A program made the position numbers and the translations under genes. The notes beneath the pieces were generated by a model that saw only the letters and a program-made list of their open reading frames with translations, was not told the origin of the DNA and did not search any database. Shown here in pieces: positions 1 to 12,700 of a stretch of DNA of 64,000 bases (position 1 is the stretch's first letter; each line of letters opens with the position of its first letter). The DNA lies in the NCBI RefSeq assembly GCF_037975245.1, contig NC_092579.1, positions 7,565,001 through 7,629,000 of the forward strand. Reading direction: 5' to 3'. Origin of the DNA: Apostichopus japonicus. Lineage: Eukaryota > Echinodermata > Holothuroidea > Aspidochirotida > Stichopodidae.

Positions 1-599
1 TATGACAGACAGGAGCCAATCTAAACATGTCAAAAAATTTCACCTGAGTACAAATTCTTTTAGTTTTGGTTAATTGTATCAATGGTGACTTATATAAAGG
101 ACAGAGTTGAAAACAATATTGATGACACATCATTACACACAGTTCATTTCACTGTTCAGATAAACTATATAATTGTTTAATACTAAAGGTGTTTGAGATT
201 ATTTGTCATGTCTATTGCAGATCCTCTATACATATTACAATTGACACCTTAACAACAAATGGGTTTTCAAGCCTTTATTATTAAATCTGAACTATTTTTC
301 CTGTCTTTGCTAGCCTTCAGTTATGGGTCATTTTTTTTATTCATGTCTTTTATTTAGTTTTTTGCCCCATTTCACTTTACGACCCATTGAGTAGATCTAG
401 TATCTATTCTGATGGTCCCAATAGCACTTGACGTTTAAAAACTGAGCCACAACGAGACCGCAGGCTTTTTCCTGAACTGCAGCTTCCTGAATGGGTGCAT
501 GCTTCCTGCTTGCCTTAGAAACAGTATCTATTGAAGCCTTTAACATGTGTTCTGGTTTGATAGCCGAAAAATGTTTTACTTTCACTCTCCTGTTTACAG
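1..599. other. Septin upstream intron (partial)
   Basis: Ends in the acceptor of the first visible exon. The short open stretch beginning at 491 only reads through this acceptor in frame and is probably not an authentic start. No other feature recognised. Confidence 0.7.
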
Positions 600-761
600 C
601 TCTTCAGGAAGCTTTTCGCACTGTGGACGTGGAACGCTCGGGTACGATCGAGACTGAGCATTTGCCTGGACTTGTGGGAAAACTACTTCGCAAAGACGCC
701 AGTAACAATAACAACAACGTCGTTTGGCAGAGGAGAAATAGCCAGAATACTTTGAAAAACG
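600..761 (+). CDS. Septin gene exon a: EF-hand-like segment
   Basis: A strong acceptor (pyrimidine tract, tttacag) ends at 599 and the donor gtaagg begins at 762. The exon enters two bases into a codon and leaves one base (G). It encodes [20 protein letters not shown], an EF-hand entering helix and 12-residue loop with D1, E3, S5, G6, I8 and E9, but His at position 12 where Glu is normal. Then come a leucine-rich helix, a run of five Asn, and QNTLKN. The next exon supplies the second half of an EF-hand pair. Position 12 suggests weak or lost calcium binding. Confidence 0.78.
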
Positions 762-3700
762 GTAAGGTTTGGGTAAGGGAGAGTGGTTTATAACAGGCCA
801 ATGCAGTTTAAGTAAGAGTTCTCTTTGCATGTTGCCTACTTAAGTAGGTAAAGAGAGAGAGAGAGACACACGAAGGTAAGAGTTAATTGAGCTGTTAGTT
901 ATACATGTGGGAGGGGCGGTTGTGTGTATACTGCCTGTGCATGTATATCAGGGGATAAACTGGACTGGCAAGACTTAAAGCAGCATGCAGTGTTTATTTG
1001 GGTACATTTTTAAATATCACTGGATATAAAATATAATTAACAATGTAGTTCATTAGCTTGACTTTTCATCATTTTATTTTAAATTGGTGAAAAATTAGTG
1101 GAAAATGTTGCAGAATTCTTGAGTTCCTATTTGCATGTATCTGTTTAGTACTAACATTATCTGTCAGCAGGGTGATGAAATTGTTACAGTTGAATTGAAA
1201 TCATTAATACCTCCGTTGATGTGGAAGAATCCATACAAATTTCCTAGTTTTGACTAATTGCAATTGTATTTTATATGATACTTGATAGGGTTGGTAGCAT
1301 TGAGCTAGACAGCTGCCCTAATTAGCTAATTTGGTTCTTTTCATTCATCATTGTTCGCTGTTTGTCGTTACTGACCTATTAATAACAAAGGAGCATTCCC
1401 TAGCTTAAAGGAGAATAGAATGTTGAGTAAAACCTTCCATATAACTTTCTTCATATTTTACAAGCAAACCCTCTGCTCACACACCTGCTGGTAGGATTGC
1501 CATAACGAACTAATTATGATTATGAGAAGGTCTATATTGTCCAAAATATCACATTTTGAAGTTGATTTTCTGTGGCTCGACACCCACGAGATGATGTTCA
1601 CGTAAACATTCGTGTAAGCCACTCCCATCATTTCAAATCTCCTATCTCTGTGGTGAGCAGTTTTGCGAATATCACATGTGCACTTAATGTATGATCGTGT
1701 ATGTAGATGTAAGTTACTAACGAAGTTTGACAGACGCTATGCTGCATATATATCAAAGAAGTTACTCTGTTGTACTTGTAACGAAGTAATCATTATTTTA
1801 TAAAGCTAGCCCTACAGTGTAGGCATTGGCATTGGCATTTGACAACCAGCAATATCGAGTATTGCTAAATCCCAACATTCAAGCATGTGTATTGTAAAGA
1901 AATGACTATAATACAAATATTGGTTCAAGCAGGTTCCTACCTTATCATGTGTAGCCTTGAAAATGTTAATGGTTCCATGTCCGCAGTAAAACAAAGCAGA
2001 CAATTTCACTTTTGCGAAAACAACTGTTAACAGCATTATAAGTACAGTCTTACAGAGCTAATAATAATAAACCCACTATGATCAAGAACTAGTACAACTT
2101 TATAGTACAAGCGGCTGTTTGTTATACTAGGAACTTATGTCTGAGAAGCATTTCCCTTCAGTGACAATTGCTGTACAACCACTGTGACACAAAGGGGGAT
2201 TGTTTTGTTGCCATCTATCCAGGGAGTGCGCATTTGAAGCACTGTCAATCATGATGGGATATGAATATTTAGCGTGAAACATTCGAGAACGATAATGACT
2301 ACCCCTTGTTCCTTATCTTCCCATTTTATGATCACATTTTCTTTTAAAATTTTGGGGTACTTCGGACAGCTCATACATGAAATGTGCTATCTGAATGTGC
2401 TATCTCATTGCCTAAGTGCATTTACTTGACACGTTCGAGAACGAACAGCACAAATTTGTAGCTCATGTTTATCTTGGTTTTGATTGCAGTTTTTGGCATG
2501 CAATGCCGATGCCATGTGTTCAGTTTATCCAGTGAACAACTAAACACATGTATACATTAGATTACTGATAGTAAAGCAGCTACATTCAATTTTAGTTGGC
2601 AGTTTTACCATTTACACATTATTACTCAAAATGAGATAGCAATTGACACAAAGACACCCTGAAAGACCTCTTCACCATATGAAAGTAAAAGACTGGAGTG
2701 GAAACATTTAATTTGCTTTTGATTCTAGCGTTTTCCATATTGTGCAGGCAGACATCTTCTTTCACATAAACTGTATAAACCACATGCAAGAAGCAACATG
2801 AAGAAATGCTGAATTTTCAACTTTCATTCTTTAAAATGGAACTCAAACAAATCAAGTTCATGACCTAACATACATTATCATGGGAAGTGAAGAAATCTCC
2901 AGAGAATAATTTTGAAAATTTCTGTTCCATTTGTTATTACTGCGTGCCTTGTATAATGCGTTGACGACATGTGCTATATATGTATAGTTATGAGGTAGAT
3001 CAACACAGAATTACAATATAAAAATGATGACACTATTTATATTGACAACATCCTTAGGCTTGACAATGACATGTCAATTCAGATTATAGCTGGTAAGCGG
3101 GATTGACAGCAAAATCAATTTGACCTCCCAATGTTCACTACATTTATTCACGATTGTATTTCTATGGTGCTCAATAGAAATATGGTACTCAATAGAAGTA
3201 AGGTACTCAATAGGATTATGGTTCTCAATAACACAGATATATGGTACTCGTTAGAGATATGCTTCCTCCATATTATTTAAAGTGAGGTGTGCTCACTCAA
3301 GCCCTTTCTTTATTCTTCTGACTTCTGCAATTAAAGGGTCGTCAACATCAGTGCTCACCTAATTCCGAAGTAACTTATTTTGTGTTTTGTGAGTTTCGGT
3401 AGGGATCTCCTCATATAAGATCATAGAATTGATTAGAAGCGATACAAGGAATCAAGGAGGAGCCTGCCTCCAACCCGTCTCCCCTCACCCCTCTTTCCCA
3501 CCTCCATTTTACCTCAGAGTGCACAAACTTTGCCCCACACCCCACTTGCAATCCTCCAATGTTTGTTTAGTTCTTACCTACCTAAATGCCATATCCCTCC
3601 AAAAGAAGATGCAATTATAAGTAATAGGCTACAATAGTATTAATGAATGATTTTTCTTGGTTCATGTTGTAAAGACTGACTCCAGCTAGCTCATCCATGC

Positions 3701-6700
3701 AGCTGTCTCAAGCAGTTCCATTCCCACCCCTTCCCTCTCTCTCACACATGCACACCAACATGCAATGTTAGAAGGTTCATCACCATGAGTGTTCTAGTCT
3801 GTAATTATCAAAATATAGGATCCTGATCCAAAATTACACTGAACAGGTTGAATGTGAGATCCAAAAGTGAAATAAAATTTCTGACAGATCTTTTATAAAT
3901 TCAAATATAGTTAGAGATGATATAGCCTGGTGGTCTATTCACCAAAACTACACATCTTTGCTACAATGTACACATACAGTATTGGTCTTCCTTGGCTATT
4001 TTGGTAAAAAATTTTTGGACAACCAAATTTTCTGTTTTATTATACTAGTACCACCCAGATGGATGACCTGGTTGTGTGAGGGACAACCACAAAATATTGT
4101 TAAAAATTTGCCCAGGTAGTAGGAATGACTTTTAATCCTGGATATGACCATACATTCAAGCCATATGGAATGTACTTAAAATTCAGTATGTTGGCTTGTT
4201 TTGATCATTTTTAGCTAGATTTATTTGTGTCATCGTTCCACTGTTTTTCATTTCTTTCAAATACAGTAGATAGGACTTGCATGAAATGAACAGGATTTCC
4301 TAAAGCTATTTGAATATAATGTTTCCTTTCTAATGTTTTTGAAAGAGGAAAATTTCAAGCTGTGGTACTCAGGAATCTGTGACAAATGAATAGAACATTC
4401 CCTGATGTCTTCACATGTAACAGGCAGCGGGTCCAAACTATCATGTGATTTCTCAGGCAATAACACTGCTATGGAAATTCTAGCAATATTTCCCAGAGGT
4501 AGAAATCACAACTTGCCATTTTAAGGGGTGTGAAGACTCGCGCAAAAAGAAAAGTCTAATGCCTGTAATCTGACCTAGTTTCGAATGAGGTGTAACAGAA
4601 GTGTTAGACACCACCATTGATCCCAGAAAATACACACACAGCTTGTTACCGTCAGAAATTAGACACTAGTATACAGTCAGTACATACAGCTGCGGTCAAT
4701 ACCCACAGCACAGTGCACAAACAATACAGCGATGGACATATCAGGTCCAGCAAAAGATAACAAGGTATCACGTTTCATTACTGTCTGCATTTTGTAGCGA
4801 CAAGAGAAAAACTTCACTTGCAAGCAACGGAAAGTTAACTTTTTCACAGGGCGGCATACGGTTTGGGGCAAGTCTTCAGTGCCTTTAAAGGTAGGTAATA
4901 TTCAGGAGAAATGCAAGGTAAAGGTATTTGAGGTAAACAGTCACTGGAGCAAGACAAATAAGATTGTCTCTGTGAAGAAACTTATAGACATCTTCAGGTA
5001 TAGAGAGGCTCAAGATTACACTTGTATGTATGTATGTATGTATGTATGTATGTATGTATGTATGTATGTATGTACGTACGTACGTACGTACGTACGTACG
5101 TACGTACGTACGTACGTACGTACGTACGTACGTACGTACGTACGTACGTACGTACGTACGTACGTACGTACGTACGTACGTACGTACGTACGTACGTACG
5201 TACGTACGTACGTATGTATGTATTTTAGATCCTCCTGCAAGCAGGAACTTGCGAAGTCAACTTATAGTCAACTGGGACCTATCAATAGTGGATGCTTCCG
5301 CTCTCCACCAGCCGTTACTGGAGTAACAATCTCTGGGGCCCTAAGACACCATATGCTATCCCCCTTCCTATTTCCCTTAAGTATGTAAGCTCAACTAAAA
5401 CTTGAAATTTGGTGCTTCTTGCCTGTTATTCTAGGATCCCGTTGAGCTTGGAATCCCCTAGACTGTTGCCTCATACCTGGCTATAGATTGTATGATCTAG
5501 CACCGCCCTACACTAACATGACCAGATGTCCCTGATTTCTGGTAACATAGTCCCTGGATTTCACATACACTCCCTGGATTAAAAGTGCCCCTGGAACTAT
5601 TTCCAAGTTTATAAAAAAGCCCAGAATAATTTGAATTTGTACAAAATGCCTATTTTTAGTGATTCTGGAGAGACGCAATATATATACTTGGGCATTTCTA
5701 CAATGTCAACATCCTTGAATGACATAGCACAGACAAACATTGAGAGGCTCTCAAAATCCCACTTCTCCTTTAACATGAAAAGTGTATACTAACCCTGATG
5801 TCAATGTGGCTGGGGGAGGGGGAAGGTTCTGCATCAATATCATGTCCCTGAAAAAGAAATGTGGTCAACTTTAAAACCCTACAACCCTTTATTTACCCTA
5901 AACCGAGCTCGGTATTTCTCAGTTCATTATGTAACAAAGGAATATGATAGATGAACATTCACTTCAATATGGATTAGCTGTTGCTTTTAAGTTTCAATAA
6001 AGTTAAGTATGCAGCCAACTTCACTATAGTATATGAGCTAATGATCACTGACAGAGTTGATGGGGTTAGGCGGTGAATTATTGTGGTCTTGTGCTTTGTG
6101 CTAAAAGAAATAAAAATAAATATTACCAAAGGTGACTCAGTTACAACTCACGTTTCCCGAGGGGCCTGTTAGGTCTGTCTCACCATTGAGTTGGATATAT
6201 GAAGGCATACATTAAAATCTTACCAGATGTATTGTATTGCCAAGTTACCTGTTTCTGTTGTGTGTATCATTTTCACAGCACTAGCTGTTTACTATTTGTC
6301 ACTTGTCAGTGAGTTAAGCTTGGAGTGATATTGTCCCAGTATCGGTGAAAATAATAGCTCCAATCTTTGTCATTGATACAATTATAATCAATGGATAACA
6401 AACTCTCTTTTTCTCTTTGTTACACCAGTTTCAGCCTATATAGATTGTTCTTTCTATTTATATACTAGTTGTACATCTGGTTGTAGGCTGCATATAGGGG
6501 ACCATACACAATATGTGTTAACTCATTTGGTTGGCTGCACTAACATTGTGTGATTTTGTTTCCATCATAATAATACCTGTGGCATATCTGTTTCACTACC
6601 ATACATACAGGACAGAGTTGTATTTATTAAAGTTAACCCAGTAACCATTGTGGTAACTGTACATAGTTTCATCAGTTTGAAGAGTGAATTTGAAAAGCCA

Positions 6701-9700
6701 TTTTCGACTAAAAATGGTTTGTACCCTCACCTGCCTTTCAACATCATTCATTGCTTTGTCATATGGACTGAGTATCTGGTCACCTTAGTTCATTGTTTTT
6801 GCAAGTTTGATGAGGTTACTGTGCAGAGAAGCCTGTCAATGTTACATCTGTCTGCATTAAAGGAGGGGAGTTTTCATACACACACACACACATATAGTTT
6901 GTTTTGTGTGAGGAGCTGAGTCTACAAGGAAATGAAAGCTAATGCAGTCGCTATTAGTGAAACTAATCAAGATTATTTCAGTTGTTTATTGACAAGACAT
7001 TATTAGTGTATCGTGCAGTCACTTTGAGAGTCACACACACTCTTGTGTGACAGATGTTGTAGACAGGGTGGAAAGGCTTCAATGTGCAGCTAGAGTTTTA
7101 ACAGAGAACATCAAATAAGAAAACCCTGGCAGGGTGTTTTGATCAGGTAAGGAGAACTCCCAGCTTGGTGTGTTGCAATTGTGAGGTTTGTGAGCATGCA
7201 CTCTCTGTACAGATATACTACTGTATGTAATATTTGTCTTGGGTGGTTAGCAAACAGGACTGAAGCTGAATGACATTGGATGGGGGATGACTTACAAGCA
7301 AGGTTAAGTAACATGTAGTAGTACTTACAGTTTGAAAGTCTTGTTCATTGTTGACCAGGAAATATGAATTGCATTAGGCCTACTAATGATATATAAGTTT
7401 AGTACTTAGGCAAAAGAGTTTTTCAGAATAAGTAGTCAAATTTCAAGAAATTACCGTTACTGTTATACTTTTTAATTAGAAGTGGAAAAATGGGAAGGTA
7501 GCTAGAGGAGGGACTGCAAAAGAACAAATGCTTTGTGATGATTGATTGGGGAATTTGTGGGTGGGGAGGGGGGGGGGTGGGGGAGGATGAAGAAGTAGTT
7601 TTAATATAAATATGTTAAACACATTCTGATATACTCTGTTAGTCTGAGAGGATATTGTTACCGGTCTCTTTTATTTGAATGTTATGGCAAACCAGTCAAT
7701 CTTTCATTTTCATGGCCACAAATGACCCCTCCGCTCCACCTGGGGTCGGTGTTGAAGCTTCACATGTTATTGTTCTTCACGGTCTGTCCGCGTTCACAGA
7801 CCTCTTTTGTAGTGTTGTTACTAAGTTAATGGCCTATCATAAAAGATGGGATGTAAATTTTAATTGCTTCAAAATGTTGCTGGTAGGAAATGATTTGAAT
7901 GTCATGTGGTGAAAAAAGGGGAAACATTAGAAGCCTGTGATATCTTCATGTTAGTAAAGATCACACATTGATACTGTACTTCCTGCTGATACCGCAGGAA
8001 GTGCAGTTGATATTTGTATCCCAATGTGTAATGAATACAAGGATATAGGTCTCTCCATGCTTTCTCTTACCATACCATAGCTGAGCTGCAATGCAATATA
8101 TTTTAATAATAATAATAATAAAATGAGACTTATATAGCGCCAAATCAGTAGACAAAAGTCACTGCTCAAGGTGCTTTACCAAGAAAGCTGATTAATTTAC
8201 AAAAGAACAAGTGAAAAGATGGGTCTTAAGTAGACTTTTGAATAGTGCACATGTATGGTATAGTTCAGTCAAGTTAAACACATTGTGGGAAAATTGCCTC
8301 TGTATGAGACAGTCACTGACTGCTACTTCATGGTTGTTTGGAATAGAACATATTGACTGGAAACTAAATCGCGAATATTTAGTATACTGTACATTCCTTA
8401 ATTGTTTTAGTAATTTTTCTGTCGGTTTTTTTCACATGAGTACATATTCATTTTCCATTCTACAATGATGCTAGTTAGAGGATAATACAAAGAAAGAAAC
8501 AGTCATAAAATGCAATAAGTTGCTTTAAGTAATTAACACTGATGTAGACATGAGAAACTCAGGATTTAAGACTTAATTCCTCAAGAACATTTTGGTATTA
8601 AAGGTTAGTTTCCATGGTATTTTTTTTCTAAGATCTAATGTAATTAAAGTACAATTTTAGCTTCTTTTGTCTTCAGAGGTCTCATCTTTAGAGAAAAATG
8701 ATAAAATAAGTTGTTTGTGTCACATAATCTGTACTGTACAAGTTGGTAGATGCATCCACTCCCCTCTATGTAGGAATTCTTCTGTTGCTAAAATTACAGT
8801 ATGACTCATGGAAGGTTGTTAGAGCTGATGTAAATTGTTTACATTGCAATTTTGTAAACATACCCTGGGAACAATTTACCCGGTTTCACAAAATGCTATG
8901 CAAAACGAGCAACTTGCTATGTACAGTGCACAAGTGTAAAGACATATTTATGTAGTTTATGTACACAGGAATCTTATAGTCATTTAAATGAGACAAAGCG
9001 CAGAGCCTTCAGAACTGCTACGTAAAACACTAAATTAAACACTAAATTAATAAAACAATTAATTAACAAACAATTAATAAAACAATAAATTAATAAAACA
9101 CTAAATTATTCCCTGCATACCATTTCATACTGTATCCTTAAATTTAGTTAAACGTCTATTTAGATAAAAAAAAAAATTGTGTACAATTTATTGAAAAGAC
9201 GAAACACTAGTATAATGCGATGCAGAAATCTTTGCAGATCACACAAATTTGATATAAGTACATTTAAGCTTCCTTATTCCATTTGCAAAACATTTGAATG
9301 TAGCTGTTCCTAGTAAGATTTTGGTGGAGTTGTATGTTTTATGTGATAATGTTTTGCATGTAGCCTGTCTTTCTATTAAATGTTGCGAATGATATACATA
9401 TTCTCAAAGGAAGCTGGTTTTTTAATGAAAGACATACATGTAAAACTACACCTTGCAAACTCTGATTCTCACTCACTGTGACTCACACAGAAACTTCTGC
9501 ATGCTTTTATATATACCCTTCACATATCATCATTTATAATGATTAAATCAAGGTTATTGGTTCTTAATTGGCTCCTGTTTCTTCCATCACTTCATCAGTG
9601 GTTTTCACTTTTTTTCAGAGGTTTTTGTGGTTATCAACTGAACTGTTGGGACTACTGTATATTATAATACTAGATAGATCACTATATATTGATAATACTA

Positions 9701-12700
9701 TATGAAAAATTATATCAGAGACGGAGAAAAAAAAGGTCGTTGATGACACAAAGTTCAGAGCTGTACCTTTATTTTGACCTATATTTCTTTTTGGCAGGAA
9801 TAGTGTCAATGTTTTAATTCTGCTATTTCCAGTTTTATTATTCGTGTATTTATTTTGCCTGATGTGTGGGAAACTATTTAACCTCCATAGACACTTTTGT
9901 CCGACTTACAGCTCACAGGCCAAAGCTGCTTAATAGATTAACATGCATGACACAGTTTAATCCAATTCACTTTGAATGACTCAAATTACAGCTGAAGATT
10001 GTTTTATTTGAATATTGACTTTTAGCAGGCAATACCATCAATTAAGATACCGGAGTGAGTAGTACATATAAACCCTTTAAACCAGCGTAACATGATGCAA
10101 TAGCAATGAAAGCATATATGTCCACAAAAATACTTTTCGACAGAATCGGTTTCTCAGTTTTAGAAAGTGAAAGCTGGGATTTTTTTTAAAGAAAGCCATG
10201 AAAGATATAGAATGTACACTCAAATAGTAATTAAAACCAAATTACGTAGTGACTTTTCTCTGTTGATTGCCATGACTGTAAACAGTGAGCTATTCACAAA
10301 CTACTTTCTTTCAAGTACTATTCTGAAATGAAATCAAAACTTTATTTTGCACTTTAAGGTTTAATCAGCAGGATTCAAGAGAGGGGGCTGGGGAGGTCAG
10401 GGAAGAAAGGAGGAAGAATGGGGCTGGGGGGAGGTCAGGAGGAGGGGGAAGGAAGGATGCTGGGAATGGAATGAGGGCATAACCTATAACAAATTCCAGC
10501 GAAAACACTCCAAATGATCATCAATGGCTGGAACGCCAGAAGGGTCAATACTGGCTGGGTAAAAACAATTGAGTTAATCAGTAACCTTTTTGTTTAAATA
10601 GTGAAGATAAAAAATTAATTAAAAGGGAAAACTTATGATTTTCTACTTGAAATAGAAGTTTCGTAAGTACTTAAATATACCAAAATGCACGGTCTGAATG
10701 ACAAACGTTGATGGAATCCACTGGAATCATCTGTGAATGATGAAAATGCTGATCAGGATTTCTTAGATTGATCAATGCAGGCAATCGTAGCAGGAAGAAT
10801 CATTGGATGGTAAATCAAGATACATCCCAACATTGATAATTTATTTTAAATATTTTAAAAGAGAGAGGGAGAGAAAACAAATTCGGTTTTGGCCAGAATT
10901 GAATTCGAACTAGTTAAAAGAGGATTACCATAAAAATTCGCTTCTCGGGAGTGCCACCAACTAAGGGGTTGATAATGTAGCTCAAACGGTACAGTAGCGT
11001 ACTGTACAGACTTTGATATCCTACAGTGCTCAAACGGTACAGTAGCGTACTGTACAGACTTTGATATCCTACAGTGCTCAAACGGTACAGTAGCGTACTG
11101 TACAGACTTTGATATCCTACAGTGCTCAAACGGTACAGTAGCGTACTGTACAGACTTTGATATCCTACAGTCATTATATTGACTTAATTCTGTTCTAGCC
11201 ACAAAATTTCTTTGCCCTTTTAAAATTTGTGGACAATTTTCAAAAATGGATACGTTCAACATTAGTAATTGGATTGTGTGACACTCTTTGTTATATTTTC
11301 TTTACCCTTTTCAAATTTTTGGACAATTTTCAAAAATGGATATATGTTAACCATTCGTAATTGGATTGCTTGACATAACTCTCTGTTCATTTTGTGTTTT
11401 TTTTTCTTACTCATAGGTCCAGTGAACTTTACAGACTTTGTTAAGATCATGTCTGAGACATTGGCCGAGAGTAACGATTGGGGGTCTCTGAAGACAGACG
11501 TGGAGGGATACGTCGGCATCGACAGCATCCAAGACCAGATCAGAAAAAAAGCTCTGAAACGAGGGTTTGAGTTCAACATAATGGTCGTTGGTGAGTACTT
11601 CCTAAGAGAGATCACTCCATCAGGAAGAAGCTTCTACTTGAAAGTTATAGCCACAATCCCTCCCTCCCTCCCGGTACCCTTAAGTCAAGAATAGGGCCAT
11701 GTGATATTGTTTGGGCTCAGTTTTCAGGAAAGAGGTCTTCCTCCTTTGGCAGTTGTCTGAAGTAATGTGTCTGATATGTCCTGCAGTCTCTATGGTAGGT
11801 TTTACCCATTCCTATTTGTGGACAAATTACGGGAGGAAAGGATTATACTGTAACAGCAAAAGATTCTCTGTTTTCATTGCATTATATTGTGGGTGGAATT
11901 TTAGTATGTTATTAATTATTAGTTTACAACATTTGTTGCCTTGAGCGTTTTTTTCCATACTTCTACGTGATGAGATTCTTTGACATTGTTTAGTTAGTGC
12001 GCTATGGTACAATAGTGATATATTTCATGGATCAACCGAAAGAAATTGACTTTCTTTTAGCGGAGCTCTAGGGTTGGAAGGCTGATCAGTAGCCCTCTTA
12101 AAATCCTATTCATGCAATAGTCTTGGATAAACACCAACTCACATCAAGCCATCTCTTTGCAGTGGGTGTTCAGAGAAAAACAGTTGACAGGTAACTGTTA
12201 CTCACCCATTCCATTTAATGACACAAACCGACATAGGAGTGTGTAGCTCAGCAGTTGACTACTGTGGTACTATGACCCTGTTCTATATCACGCTGATCTA
12301 AAGATTGTACGTCAAACATCATTAGAAAATTTTAAAATCCACCGTCGGTGGGCCCTCTAATTTTCTTCAAACCAAGTCCCTCTTTGTATCCTTTTTCAGG
12401 TCCCAGCGGTTTAGGAAAGTCCACATTGGTAAACAGTTTATTCAGAGCTAAAGTGAGTCGGAGGGCTTGTAGCACAGAGGATTCTCAGGCCGATGCTCCT
12501 CCCATTCCACAGTCCGTCCAGGTCAAATCTGTCAGTCACGGTATGTATATTTTATAGGAAAGCAAAGTTTGAGAGGGTAAAGATACTTTTAAGTAGCAAA
12601 AGGGGAACATAATGTTACTGTCGTAGTGGAACTTGCATAAGATCTGTCAGAGGCCAGCCTTCCGAGATCGCTGGTTGAAGTTGTCGCGTTGGCTAGTGTT

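Larger units (their letters stand above)
762..11416. other. Septin intron, 10.7 kb, repeat-rich
   Basis: Separates the EF-hand-like exon from the rest of the septin. It holds a degenerate 20-bp repeat near 3168-3265, a full MITE (4521-4888), a TATG/TACG microsatellite (5025-5220), an AAT-anchored repeat (8103-8180), an AT-rich repeat (9028-9115), a possible SINE relic (10880-10978), a 48-bp minisatellite (10981-11171) and a roughly 90-bp duplication (11209-11375). I see no exon with good splice sites and family similarity inside, but short alternative exons cannot be excluded. Confidence 0.7.

Noticed and set aside
491-793. 100-codon open frame taken as a start for the EF-hand exon
   Set aside because: A strong pyrimidine tract and AG at 599 mark a splice acceptor, and residues before it have no EF-hand character. 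The downstream part past 761 is intron.
4879-5388. 169-codon frame rich in Tyr-Val-Arg-Thr
   Set aside because: It is simply the TATG/TACG microsatellite read in frame, with equivalents in other frames on both strands.
7977-8002. Short hairpin ACTTCCTGC/GCAGGAAGT as a miRNA
   Set aside because: Only nine paired bases; too short for a miRNA precursor.
10855-11262. 135-codon repetitive minus-strand protein
   Set aside because: Produced by the 48-bp minisatellite, whose length is a multiple of three; no family similarity and no splice logic.
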